Positions 9,691-17,689 of a DNA stretch of 64,000 nucleotides are shown piece after piece; within the stretch, counting starts at the first letter, position 1, and every line of letters begins with the position of its first letter. Under the pieces are notes generated by a model. The model did not search any database, had not been told where the DNA came from, and was given only the letters and a program-made list of their open reading frames with translations. The position numbers were made by a program, and so were the translations under genes. This DNA is from Formosa sp. Hel1_31_208 (lineage in GTDB: Bacteria > Bacteroidota > Bacteroidia > Flavobacteriales > Flavobacteriaceae): NCBI RefSeq assembly GCF_900104785.1, contig NZ_LT629733.1:1582501-1646500 (forward strand). Direction: 5' to 3'.

Positions 9691-9838
9691 ATCTTTATTT
9701 TTAAACAAAATTAATGAAACCTATCATATTTTCTTATAAATAAAAGGTGAATATTAAATTTATAAACTGCACCATTTAAAGGTGCTGTTTTAGTTGAATG
9801 TTCTATTTACTTCGAATTTAAGATTTAAAACCAATATT

Positions 9839-10225
9839 ATGAAAGACAAAATTGAAGCTGTAAAAGCATTTCACACTGCATTTAAAATCGGACATAGAGA
9901 AACACCAAAAGCCCATTTAGGATTGGAAAAAAATATGCTGCGTTATAAACTCATGAGAGAAGAAAACGAAGAATATCTCGAGGCTGCAAATGATAACGAT
10001 CTTGTTGAAGTTGCTGATGCTTTAGGTGATATGCTTTATATTCTCTGCGGAACCATTATTGAACATGGTTTACAACACAAAATTGAAGAAGTATTTGATG
10101 AGATACAGCGCAGTAATATGAGTAAATTAGGAGAAGACGGTGAGCCAATTTACAGAGAGGACGGTAAAGTTCTTAAGGGACCTAATTACTTTAAACCCCA
10201 TATCAAAACGATTTTAGATTCATAA
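9839..10225 (+). CDS. MazG-like nucleoside triphosphate pyrophosphohydrolase
   Basis: This predicted 128-residue all-alpha NTP pyrophosphatase has the metal-binding pattern of the MazG/PRA-PH superfamily: an EENEE motif (LMREENEEYLEA) followed about 15 residues later by EVADALGDMLY, which supplies the ExxD ligands. Enzymes of this group hydrolyse (d)NTPs or related nucleotides to NMP and PPi. The ATG at 9839 is chosen because the upstream frame extension is not conserved-looking and the motif spacing is complete from here. The gene is single and ends in a bidirectional terminator. The substrate cannot be decided. Confidence 0.8.
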   Translation: MKDKIEAVKAFHTAFKIGHRETPKAHLGLEKNMLRYKLMREENEEYLEAANDNDLVEVADALGDMLYILCGTIIEHGLQHKIEEVFDEIQRSNMSKLGEDGEPIYREDGKVLKGPNYFKPHIKTILDS

Positions 10226-10254
10226 AAAAAAAGAGCCATTTGGCTCTTTTTTTT
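10225..10254. terminator. Bidirectional terminator between the MazG-like gene and ilvE
   Basis: A 14-bp stem, A8GAGCCA against TGGCTCT8 with a 2-base loop, has A and T tracts on both sides. It serves the convergent genes on either strand. Confidence 0.9.
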
Positions 10255-10274
10255 CTATTAGTTTACTGGAAAAC

Positions 10275-11348
10275 TTATTTCACTGGATATCTCCAATTGT
10301 GTTTATCTTCACCTAAATTATGCTGAATGTTTAACATATGTTGTTTTAATTTGGCAGCATAAGAGTCTAAACCTAAATCTTCAAGTTCATAAACTTTATC
10401 TCTGTATTCAAAGGCAGAAATTTCACTAATTACTGCTGCAGTACCAGTTCCAAATATTTCTCGTAAAGTGCCATTGTTAGAGGCATCCACAATTTCTTGA
10501 ACTTTAATAGGGCGAACCTCAATTGCAACTCCATTGTCTTTTGCTATTTGAATCACACTCTTCCTTGTGACACCATCTAGAATTCTATCACTAGTAGGAG
10601 CGGTAATAAGTGTGTCGTTAATTCTGAAGAAAACATTCATGGTTCCAGCTTCCTCTAAATAGGTGTGTGTGCTTGAGTCTGTCCAAATAATTTGTTGGAA
10701 GCCTTTTTCTTGAGCGAGCTTTGTTGGGTAGAATTGTGCAGCATAATTACCAGCAGCTTTTGCATATCCAACACCACCATCAGCTGATCTACTGAAATGC
10801 TCTGCAATCACGACTTTTACTTTTCCTTTATAATAAGGCGATACAGGTGAGCAAATAATCATAAAACGATAGTTCTCAGAAGGTGCTGCCGAAATGATAG
10901 GTTCTGTAGCTATAGCGAAAGGTCTTACATACAATGAATTTCCAACACCAGGTTGAATCCAATCTTTATCTAAATTGATCAATGCTTTAAGACCTTCAAA
11001 GAAATATTCCTTTGGGAATTCAGGCATTGCTAATCGAGCACATGACTTATTGATTCTATTGAAATTCTCTTCTGGTCTAAATAAAAACACATCTCCGTTA
11101 TCATCTTTATAGGCTTTCATACCTTCAAAAACAGCTTGTCCATAATGAAAAACACGTGCTGAGGGCTCCATAGACATTGGGCCATAAGGCATGATTTTTG
11201 GCTGCTGCCACTCGCCGTCTATATAATCACAAACAAACATGTGATCAGTAAAGGTTGCCCCAAATGCTAGGTCGGAAAAGTTGACATCTTTTAGTTTAGA
11301 TGATTCTGCTTTTTCGACGTGTAAATTACTCGTGTATATATCTGACAT
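10275..11348 (-). CDS. ilvE: Branched-chain amino acid aminotransferase
   Basis: This 357-residue PLP enzyme of fold type IV transfers the amino group between glutamate and the branched-chain 2-oxo acids, the last step of Ile, Leu and Val synthesis and the first of their breakdown. The PLP lysine is K197 in GYAKAAGNY. The length and the motifs ARVFHYGQAVFEGMKAY and YVRPFA identify the longer (class II, BCAT-like) form. The ATG at 11348 (MSDIYTS) is preferred over an in-frame codon eight residues upstream, because a -7 box lies just 5' of it. It is monocistronic and shares a terminator with the convergent neighbour. Confidence 0.95.
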   Translation of the reverse strand: MSDIYTSNLHVEKAESSKLKDVNFSDLAFGATFTDHMFVCDYIDGEWQQPKIMPYGPMSMEPSARVFHYGQAVFEGMKAYKDDNGDVFLFRPEENFNRINKSCARLAMPEFPKEYFFEGLKALINLDKDWIQPGVGNSLYVRPFAIATEPIISAAPSENYRFMIICSPVSPYYKGKVKVVIAEHFSRSADGGVGYAKAAGNYAAQFYPTKLAQEKGFQQIIWTDSSTHTYLEEAGTMNVFFRINDTLITAPTSDRILDGVTRKSVIQIAKDNGVAIEVRPIKVQEIVDASNNGTLREIFGTGTAAVISEISAFEYRDKVYELEDLGLDSYAAKLKQHMLNIQHNLGEDKHNWRYPVK

Positions 11349-11369
11349 TATTGATAGTTTTTGATATTG

Positions 11370-11377
11370 CAAAATTA
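11370..11377 (-). promoter_or_regulatory. Candidate -7 box of ilvE
   Basis: On the minus strand this reads TAATTTTG, matching TAnnTTTG, 21 bases before the proposed ATG. No good TTG is seen at the -33 distance. Confidence 0.45.
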
Positions 11378-11464
11378 GTCATTTATGATGGGTTAAAAAA
11401 CATAATATTTTCTAAAAAATTCCGTAACTTTATAGCTTAATTTGTTAACATAAATCAAATCAAA

Positions 11465-11974
11465 ATGAAACACATTTTTTCAATTCTATTAGTGACTTTA
11501 GTGCTAGTATCTTGCAAAGATACAACCAAACAAAACGAGGAGGTCGCAGAAGAACTGTCACAAGAAATCGCTTATGCATCCTTTGGAGAAGAAATTTCAG
11601 ATGCCGATGCATTAACTTCAAAAGTTATGGCAGTTCAATATGCAAATATGGCGGTTGGTGATTCTATTGATGCAAAAATGGTGGCTAAAGTAGACGAGGT
11701 TTGTCAAGCAAAAGGCTGCTGGATGAAATTAGATCTTCCTGACGGTGAACAAGTCATGGTCAAATTTAAAGATTACGGGTTCTTTATGCCTAAAGATATC
11801 GCTGGAAAAGAAGTCATCATTAACGGTAAAGCTTTTGTTAATGAAGTACCAGTTGATGAGCAACGTCACTATGCTGAGGATGGTGGAGCAACACCTGAGG
11901 AAATCGCAAAAATAACAGAGCCAAAAAGAACGTATTCGTTCATGGCTGATGGTGTACTTTTAAAAACTGAATAA
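11465..11974 (+). CDS. DUF4920 domain lipoprotein
   Basis: This 169-residue exported lipoprotein has a signal ending in LVLVSC (Cys 17), followed by an acidic linker and a compact beta-rich DUF4920 domain. The hallmark C80-QAKG-C85-W is present, followed by MVKFKDYGFFMPKDI. The cysteine pair could be a disulfide or a metal site; no function is established that I can name. It overlaps the next gene by one base (TAATG), so it is cotranscribed and translationally coupled with a haem-c-like lipoprotein, and mnmD follows five bases after that. Confidence 0.85.
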   Translation: MKHIFSILLVTLVLVSCKDTTKQNEEVAEELSQEIAYASFGEEISDADALTSKVMAVQYANMAVGDSIDAKMVAKVDEVCQAKGCWMKLDLPDGEQVMVKFKDYGFFMPKDIAGKEVIINGKAFVNEVPVDEQRHYAEDGGATPEEIAKITEPKRTYSFMADGVLLKTE

Positions 11975-12420
11975 TGAAGCTTTATTTTGGGTATCTTTTG
12001 ATGCTAGTATTCTTTTGTAATTGTAATTCTTCTGAGAAAGCAGAAAAGAAAGTGACTATAACCGATGGTAAATCGCTATATAAGGTGTATCAACCTTCGG
12101 AAATGTCGTCGCTCATGAAAGGTATGTATGCATATAATGAGCAGATTAAAAACGATATTGAAGCAGGTAAGGCGCCCTCTGAATTTCCAAAAGAATTCTT
12201 AAACATACATTCTGCGCAATTATCAGAGACAAAATCTAGAACCGATAATTTTAATTTGTATTCTAATCGCTTTATTGAGGCCCAACAATTAGTTTTTATT
12301 GAAGACACGACGACGCCAGTGTCGCAACGCTATAATAATGCTATAGGCATGTGTATTTCTTGTCATAAAACAGAATGTACAGGTCCAATACCAAAGATTA
12401 AAAAGTTACTTATTAAATAA
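11974..12420 (+). CDS. Small lipoprotein with a c-type haem motif
   Basis: This 148-residue protein has an N-terminal export signal with cysteines at 15 and 17, probably a lipoprotein signal. The mature part is mostly helical and contains one CxxCH haem-attachment motif (C127-I-S-C130-H131) close to the C-terminus, followed by another Cys and the segment TGPIPKI. This resembles monohaem c-type cytochromes or DUF3365-like haem sensor domains. A Met or His sixth ligand cannot be fixed. It starts on the last base of the DUF4920 stop codon. An electron-transfer or redox-sensing role at the envelope is inferred, not shown. Confidence 0.75.
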   Translation: MKLYFGYLLMLVFFCNCNSSEKAEKKVTITDGKSLYKVYQPSEMSSLMKGMYAYNEQIKNDIEAGKAPSEFPKEFLNIHSAQLSETKSRTDNFNLYSNRFIEAQQLVFIEDTTTPVSQRYNNAIGMCISCHKTECTGPIPKIKKLLIK

Positions 12421-12425
12421 TTACG

Positions 12426-13103
12426 GTGCGCAGAAAAATTATTACCACTGCCGATGGTTCAAAAACCATTCAGATAGAAGATTGGAATGAGCAATATCAT
12501 TCTGTTCACGGTGCCATACAAGAAGCAAACCATGTGTATATTAAGCATGGTTTGCTTTTTTATTATTCTGAGAATAAGCGCCTTCCAAACCAACCGATAT
12601 CTGTTTTAGAAATTGGTTTTGGTACAGGGCTTAATGCTTTACTCACCTTATTAACTGCCCAGAACTTTGGTCATCCGGTTCATTACGTTGGTGTTGAGGC
12701 TTTTCCGGTAACGTCTGAAGAACTGCAAGAGCTTAATTATCCGTCAGAATTACATATAGGATCATCGCTATTTGAGGCATTGCATGAAACACCTTGGGAA
12801 ACAGTTAATCATATTTCCGAAGATTTTCAGCTTATAAAGCAAAAAAAATATTTCAAAGAAATTTCCGAAGTGAATACCTATGATGTGATCTACTTTGATG
12901 CATTTGGCGCTCGTGTCCAACCTGAATTATGGACAAAAGAATTATTTCAGATTATGTATAAGGCTTTGCGACAAAATGGTGTTTTAACAACTTATGCCGC
13001 TATCGGAAGGGTGCGTCGTAATTTAGAATCTATAGGTTTCCATGTTGAACGTTTACAAGGTCCGCCTGGAAAGCGTCATATGCTAAGGGCTGTGAAACGT
13101 TAA
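12426..13103 (+). CDS. mnmD: tRNA 5-methylaminomethyl-2-thiouridine methyltransferase MnmD
   Basis: This 225-residue SAM-dependent methyltransferase of the DUF752 family completes 5-methylaminomethyl(-2-thio)uridine at the wobble position of certain tRNAs. The SAM-binding loop is LEIGFGTGLNALLTLL, and DVIYFDAFGARVQPELWT is the family signature. The C-terminus, RLQGPPGKRHMLRA, also fits. The FAD oxidase domain (MnmC part) found in Escherichia coli is absent, giving the stand-alone form. The start is a GTG at 12426, five bases after the preceding stop, so it is probably cotranscribed with the two lipoprotein genes. Confidence 0.9.
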   Translation: MRRKIITTADGSKTIQIEDWNEQYHSVHGAIQEANHVYIKHGLLFYYSENKRLPNQPISVLEIGFGTGLNALLTLLTAQNFGHPVHYVGVEAFPVTSEELQELNYPSELHIGSSLFEALHETPWETVNHISEDFQLIKQKKYFKEISEVNTYDVIYFDAFGARVQPELWTKELFQIMYKALRQNGVLTTYAAIGRVRRNLESIGFHVERLQGPPGKRHMLRAVKR

Positions 13104-13142
13104 ACCCTTATTAAAATCTATTTTCTAGGTTTGCTATTTAAG

Positions 13143-13150
13143 TAAATTTG
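13143..13150 (+). promoter_or_regulatory. Candidate -7 box of the TIGR01777 gene
   Basis: TAAATTTG matches TAnnTTTG and lies 8 bases before the ATG, which implies a nearly leaderless transcript. No TTG is found at the expected -33 spacing, so it is tentative. Confidence 0.35.
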
Positions 13151-13157
13151 CACTGTT

Positions 13158-14066
13158 ATGAGAAAGATACTTATTACCGGAGCTACAGGATTAATCGGAC
13201 GAGAAATTGTTAAGGTTTGTCACGCACATAATCATGTCGTGCATTATCTTACAACATCCAAAAATAAGCTCAGTACTCATGAGAATTATAAAGGATTCTA
13301 CTGGAATCCAGACAGCAATGATATTGATGAACAGTGCTTTGCAGGTGTCGATACCATCATAAATCTAGTTGGCGCTTCCATTTCTAAACGATGGACAAAT
13401 AGCTATAAAAACGAAATACTTACTAGTAGAACTAAAACGGCTAAGCTTTTGAAAGACACTATTGCTAAGTACAATTTCCCTGTAAAGCACATGGTTTCTG
13501 CAAGTGCTATTGGTGTTTATCCGAGTTCAATGACAAATTATTATGAAGAAGATACGGAAGAAGTTTCCACATCCTTTTTAGGTGAAGTGGTTGAACAATG
13601 GGAAGCTGCGGTTGATACATTTTCTAGTTTAAATATTAAAGTTGCTAAAATCAGAATTGGCTTGGTTCTTTCAGAAAAGGGCGGTGCTTTACCAGAAATT
13701 GCTAAACCTGTTCGTTTTGGCGCTGGTGCCGCTTTTGGTGACGGTAACCAATGGCAGTCCTGGATTCATATTAGTGATTTAGCGCGTCTTTTTGTTTTTG
13801 CGGTTGACAATGAGTTAGAAGGTATATATAACGGTGTAGCACCAAATCCTGTCACCAATAACGAACTCACAAAAGCGGTGGCTAAAGTATTACATAAACC
13901 ACTCATACTTCCCAATATTCCTAAACTAGCGATGAAGTTAGTGTTGGGAGAAATGCATATGCTTCTATTTGAAAGTCAACGCGTGAGCGCTACTAAAATT
14001 GAAGAAACAGGTTTTGATTTTGAATTTCATCATTTGGAAGTCGCTCTTTTAGACATTTTTAGCTAA
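13158..14066 (+). CDS. TIGR01777 family NAD(P)-dependent epimerase/oxidoreductase
   Basis: This 302-residue Rossmann-fold protein of the extended SDR superfamily begins with the nucleotide-binding motif ITGATGLIGREIV. The central part contains the TIGR01777 signatures NLVGASISKRWT, SASAIGVYPS and SWIHISDLARLF. The C-terminal DUF1731 segment follows (APNPVTNNELTKA and the LGEMHMLLFESQRV region). These proteins are annotated as sugar-nucleotide epimerases or SulA-like proteins, but their substrate is unknown. It appears to be transcribed on its own. Confidence 0.88.
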   Translation: MRKILITGATGLIGREIVKVCHAHNHVVHYLTTSKNKLSTHENYKGFYWNPDSNDIDEQCFAGVDTIINLVGASISKRWTNSYKNEILTSRTKTAKLLKDTIAKYNFPVKHMVSASAIGVYPSSMTNYYEEDTEEVSTSFLGEVVEQWEAAVDTFSSLNIKVAKIRIGLVLSEKGGALPEIAKPVRFGAGAAFGDGNQWQSWIHISDLARLFVFAVDNELEGIYNGVAPNPVTNNELTKAVAKVLHKPLILPNIPKLAMKLVLGEMHMLLFESQRVSATKIEETGFDFEFHHLEVALLDIFS

Positions 14067-14145
14067 TACTCCTTGGTGAAACAATAGGTATCAATGCGGC
14101 TAAGATAGTCTCAGGGTTATTATTATTTGTATAATTCAAAAATGT

Positions 14146-14202
14146 AAAGTATATTTGTCATATAGTAAAAATAGTTTTACTTAATATAAAATATATTTGT
14201 CA
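14146..14202 (+). promoter_or_regulatory. Two direct repeats upstream of the membrane protein/XRE pair
   Basis: AAAGTATATTTGTCA (14146-14160) and AAAATATATTTGTCA (14188-14202) differ at one position. They are spaced 42 bases apart, about four helical turns, and the second ends just before the ATG at 14206. Both contain a TATATTTG or TATTTG core, so they could be tandem promoters or an autoregulatory operator for the XRE protein. Confidence 0.5.
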
Positions 14203-14205
14203 ATT

Positions 14206-14655
14206 ATGGAACGAAATAGTTTTGCGGAATGTGAGAGAAGAGGTTTAAATAAATTTATCAACTTTAGATTACCACACTCTTTTTATAAATTAGGAATGAT
14301 TATCGTGGGCGCTTCAATCGTCATGATGTTTGTAAGAGCTTTTGCGTTAGAAGGAGATTACGATATACTTAAAGAGGTTTTAAAAAAAGTGTTGCTAATA
14401 GGAATGTTGTTGATGTCTATAGCAAAGGATAAAGTTGAAGACGAACTCATTGTAAAACTGCGTTTGCAATCATATACATATGCGTTTGTTACTGGTGTTA
14501 TTTATGCTTTAGTCATGCCTTATGTGGATTTTGGAGTATCTAATATTGTGCATGGAGGAGGAGAAGTCTATAAGGATTTAGGTGATTTTCAAGTGTTAAT
14601 TTTCATGTTGTTAGTGCAATTACTTTGTTTTACCGCCTTAAAAAGAAGCAGATAA
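14206..14655 (+). CDS. Uncharacterised four-helix membrane protein paired with an XRE regulator
   Basis: This 149-residue protein has about four hydrophobic segments (around 27-45, 60-75, 90-110 and 128-146) and a short hydrophilic N-terminus. No catalytic motif is seen. The ATG at 14206 is preferred over a TTG three codons upstream. Its stop codon overlaps the ATG of the next gene, which encodes a short helix-turn-helix protein. This arrangement resembles the widespread DUF2178-like membrane protein/YozG-type regulator pairs. Regulation or sensing at the membrane is possible, but function is unknown. Confidence 0.75.
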   Translation: MERNSFAECERRGLNKFINFRLPHSFYKLGMIIVGASIVMMFVRAFALEGDYDILKEVLKKVLLIGMLLMSIAKDKVEDELIVKLRLQSYTYAFVTGVIYALVMPYVDFGVSNIVHGGGEVYKDLGDFQVLIFMLLVQLLCFTALKRSR

Positions 14656-14855
14656 TGGAAAACACAATAAAAGTAGAGCGTGCTATTTTGAGTTTAACAC
14701 AGGATGATCTCGCTAAAAAAATTGGAGTTTCCAGACAGACTATAAACTCTATTGAAGCTAATAGATATGTGCCGTCAACGGTTTTAGCACTTAAGCTTTC
14801 TGAAGTATTCAATAAACCTGTAAATCACTTTTTTAAGCTTTCAACGGATGATTAA
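14655..14855 (+). CDS. Short XRE/Cro-type HTH transcriptional regulator
   Basis: This 66-residue protein is a single helix-turn-helix of the Cro/C1 type. The sequence LTQDDLAKKIGVSRQTINSI covers helices 2 and 3, followed by EANRYVPSTVLALKLSEVF. It is of the compact YozG kind without a ligand domain. Its ATG shares one base with the preceding stop codon (TAATG), so it is translationally coupled to the membrane protein. The repeat pair upstream of the operon is a plausible autoregulatory site. Confidence 0.9.
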   Translation: MENTIKVERAILSLTQDDLAKKIGVSRQTINSIEANRYVPSTVLALKLSEVFNKPVNHFFKLSTDD

Positions 14856-14887
14856 ATTGCCATTATTCATTGTGTCTCTTGTGGTAT

Positions 14888-15565
14888 TTATAGTCCTATT
14901 AGTTGTTTAAATATGGGTAAACCTTGTGTTGCGCTTTCAGAAATTACAGTGATACGATGGGAGCTGGCAATAGCTGGATTTGGGTCAATAAAGTAAATTG
15001 GTGTATCATGAGGGGCGTAATTTAGTAGTCCTGCGGCAGGATAGACCTGCATTGAGGTTCCAATAATAAGTAAAATATCAGCAGTTTGACAAATATCAAT
15101 AGCGGTTTCAATCATTGGTACTTCTTCACCAAACCACACAATATGTGGTCGTAATTGATGTCCTTGATCACAGGTGTCTCCTTTATTCAAATCAGCTGTC
15201 CATGTTTTAACATCCGATTCATTTTTTGTACTACGTACTTTAAACAGTTCACCATGTAAGTGAATAACTTCGCTACTGCCAGCTCGTTCATGTAAGTTGT
15301 CAATATTTTGAGTTACAATAGTAACTTTAAAATTGTGTTCAAGTTCGGCTAAGTGGATATGCCCACTATTTGGTTTTACCTCATGCAGTTGTTTTCGTCT
15401 CTCATTATAAAACTCTAAGACCAATTCCGGATTTCTAGCAAATCCTTGAGGAGAAGCGACAGCCATCACATCATGCCCTTCCCAAAGTCCGCCAGCATCT
15501 CGAAATGTTTTTACGCCACTTTCGGCACTCATCCCAGCGCCTGTCAATACGACGAGGTGTTTCAT
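14888..15565 (-). CDS. Sir2-family NAD-dependent protein deacylase
   Basis: This 225-residue class III sirtuin removes acyl groups from lysine using NAD+. It shows GAGMSAESG (9-17), FRD (21-23), TQNIDNLHERAG (85-96), catalytic H104 in HLHGE, and IGTSMQVYPAAGL. The YxxR pair Y53/R56 in FYNERRKQL marks SIRT5/CobB-type desuccinylases and demalonylases. The four zinc cysteines are not preserved: the stretch after HGELFKVR has no CxxC, and only one Cys remains before GHQLRPHIVWFGE. The ATG at 15565 gives the standard N-terminus. It follows the TPR gene by ten bases and is probably cotranscribed with it. Confidence 0.9.
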   Translation of the reverse strand: MKHLVVLTGAGMSAESGVKTFRDAGGLWEGHDVMAVASPQGFARNPELVLEFYNERRKQLHEVKPNSGHIHLAELEHNFKVTIVTQNIDNLHERAGSSEVIHLHGELFKVRSTKNESDVKTWTADLNKGDTCDQGHQLRPHIVWFGEEVPMIETAIDICQTADILLIIGTSMQVYPAAGLLNYAPHDTPIYFIDPNPAIASSHRITVISESATQGLPIFKQLIGL

Positions 15566-15575
15566 AATTGGTATT

Positions 15576-16781
15576 TTATTTGTTTTTCCAGGCTTTAAAA
15601 TCTTCAGACTTTGCAAATTTATCTAAGATGTTTTCACCGTTTTCATCTTCCTCCTCAACATAATCTATAATTAATGGTTTGTCATAACCATCAGTTATTA
15701 ATGCGTCTAAATATATTACAGCATCAGTAAAGTTATTCAACATGACTAGGGTATTGAGGTAACCCGCTTGCCCATCAAAGAAGTCTGGATAGTTATCTAT
15801 GGTATATTTAAATAAATTAAGGGCTAGGTCATAATTTTCATCTTCAAAAGCAACACTCGCTTTCATGTAGTTTAAAAAGTCGTCTTCGGTTTCATTTTGA
15901 AGCTGATTAATAACTTGAATGGCTTCATAATATTCGCCTTTATAATAGTGATAGTCAATTTTATTCAGAGCAATGGTTGGATCATCGGGATGGGTTTCTA
16001 TTAATTCCTCTAAAGCCTTTAAATATTTACTTTCATCAATATTACTTGCGACCAAAACTTTAAAAATCTGTAAGAACTTTTCCTTTGAAAGTTCAGTTTT
16101 TAAACCATCTATAGTGTTGTATGCTTGATTATATTTTTCATTATTATTATACATTAAAGCTTTAAAGACTTCCTTAAAGTCTTTGTTTAAATCGGATGTC
16201 CGTTTTTTCTTAGACTTTTTTTCAGGTAAAGTATAGGTGATCATTCGACCTAAAGTTTGCGTAAAATGTTCACCCGTTAAATATGTGTACATATCGGTGA
16301 ACTGAATGTCATCATTTGTTTTGTGCAGTCTAAAATCGTGATAATTCATGCCACTATCAACAGAATACATTCTAAAAAGTGCATAATAGGTTTGCGATGG
16401 AACATCATAACGATAACTAATAAAATCATAGTAGGAGCCATTTTCAACTTGTGACATGATTTCCTGAGGGAAGGAGTTTAAGGATTGTTTCATCCCCACT
16501 AAGAAGCCTTTGATATAGCTGTCACTTGCATCGATATCAGGATGATGGCTCAAAACTCGTTCGAAAAATAGATCTTCATTCAATTTTAATAAAAAGGAAT
16601 CTACATCGCTGCTATGAATTGTATTTTCAATAAAGCTTCCAAATTCAATTACTTTTTGAGTGTTTTTATCGCTATAAGCTATGGTGTCTTTTAATATTTT
16701 ATCTGCGTTTTCTTGCGCATTTGCATTGAAGGAAATAAATAGCAAAGCCAAAATTAAAAAGTAGAGTTGTTTTAATGTCAT
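15576..16781 (-). CDS. Exported tetratricopeptide-repeat protein, unknown function
   Basis: This 401-residue protein has a signal peptide (1-22, ending NANAQ). A globular N-terminal half (about 25-185) matches no family I recognise. A basic linker (KKSKKKRTS, about 193-201) leads to a helical C-terminal half with TPR-like units, for example HPDDPTIALNKIDYHYYKGE and EDENYDLALNLFKYTIDNYP. It probably acts in the periplasm as a protein-binding scaffold. It lies just upstream of the sirtuin gene on the same strand. Confidence 0.75.
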   Translation of the reverse strand: MTLKQLYFLILALLFISFNANAQENADKILKDTIAYSDKNTQKVIEFGSFIENTIHSSDVDSFLLKLNEDLFFERVLSHHPDIDASDSYIKGFLVGMKQSLNSFPQEIMSQVENGSYYDFISYRYDVPSQTYYALFRMYSVDSGMNYHDFRLHKTNDDIQFTDMYTYLTGEHFTQTLGRMITYTLPEKKSKKKRTSDLNKDFKEVFKALMYNNNEKYNQAYNTIDGLKTELSKEKFLQIFKVLVASNIDESKYLKALEELIETHPDDPTIALNKIDYHYYKGEYYEAIQVINQLQNETEDDFLNYMKASVAFEDENYDLALNLFKYTIDNYPDFFDGQAGYLNTLVMLNNFTDAVIYLDALITDGYDKPLIIDYVEEEDENGENILDKFAKSEDFKAWKNK

Positions 16782-16817
16782 AGAGTTATTATCTTTTGAC
16801 TAATATAAACTTTTTTA

Positions 16818-17474
16818 ATGATTGATAATAAGCTACTAGAACATCTTGAAAGCTACCTCACCGAACAACGGAAAAATAGATTTGCTAAAATCTTATCACA
16901 ACGCACAAAGCATTTTACTGTGGCTACAGAAGATGTATACCAATTGCATAATACAAGTGCTGTGATTCGTAGTTGTGATGTCTTTGGGATTCAGGAAGTC
17001 CATATTATTGAAGAGCAAAATACGAAACAAATTGATAGAGAAATCGCCATGGGAGCTCAAAAATGGGTAGATTTAAATCGCTATCACTCTGTTAAAGAAG
17101 CTATTAAGGAATTAAAATATAAAGGCTATCAAATTGTTGCAACGACACCACATAAGGATGATAGTGTATTGGACAATTTTGATGTCACAAAAAAATCATG
17201 TTTTTTCTTTGGAAGAGAAACTGAAGGCTTGTCGCAAGAGGTTATAGATGCAGCCGATTGTTTCTTGAAAATACCAATGGTTGGTTTTACTGAAAGTTTA
17301 AACATTTCAGTCTCAGCCGCAATAATTTTACAAGAGGTAACCACAAAACTAAAACAAACCGACATTAATTGGCATTTGACCGAGAATGAACAGATGGAAA
17401 AACGTTTAGATTGGTGTAAGAAAACGATAAAGAGTTATGATGAGATTGTTGAACGCTTTTATCAAAGCCAATAA
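16818..17474 (+). CDS. trmH: tRNA (guanosine-2'-O)-methyltransferase TrmH
   Basis: This 218-residue SPOUT (SpoU) methyltransferase transfers a methyl group from SAM to the ribose of G18 in tRNA. The N-terminal part includes FTVATEDVYQLHNTSAVIRSCD, with the catalytic Arg of motif 1. Motifs 2 and 3 are FFFGRETEGLS and IPMVGFTESLNISVSAAIIL, forming the trefoil knot. The C-terminal WHLTENEQMEKRLDWCKK extension is typical of TrmH rather than TrmL or RlmB. It is divergent from the TPR gene across a 36-base gap. Confidence 0.93.
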   Translation: MIDNKLLEHLESYLTEQRKNRFAKILSQRTKHFTVATEDVYQLHNTSAVIRSCDVFGIQEVHIIEEQNTKQIDREIAMGAQKWVDLNRYHSVKEAIKELKYKGYQIVATTPHKDDSVLDNFDVTKKSCFFFGRETEGLSQEVIDAADCFLKIPMVGFTESLNISVSAAIILQEVTTKLKQTDINWHLTENEQMEKRLDWCKKTIKSYDEIVERFYQSQ

Positions 17475-17558
17475 TACATTGCTATTAGAAGCTTTTTGGA
17501 GACTATTAAAATATCAGTTTGACGGTTAGATTTTTAAATAAATACTTTATATAGGTAA

Positions 17559-17619
17559 TTGAATTCTAATATATGCGGCGTCTAAATTTGCAAAACCGGT
17601 TGATTAGCTATTATTTTTG
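17559..17619 (+). promoter_or_regulatory. Two tandem candidate promoters of the 207-residue membrane protein gene
   Basis: The first is TTG (17559-17561), a 21-base spacer and TAAATTTG (17583-17590). The second is TTG (17588-17590), a 21-base spacer and TATTTTTG (17612-17619). Both fit the Bacteroidota layout, and the first -7 box overlaps the second -33 box. Confidence 0.5.
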
Positions 17620-17689
17620 TCGTTCATGTTAATTCATTTGTGAACTCAATTCGAAATGCTAGATTCGCCTTACAATAATTAGCTTATAA

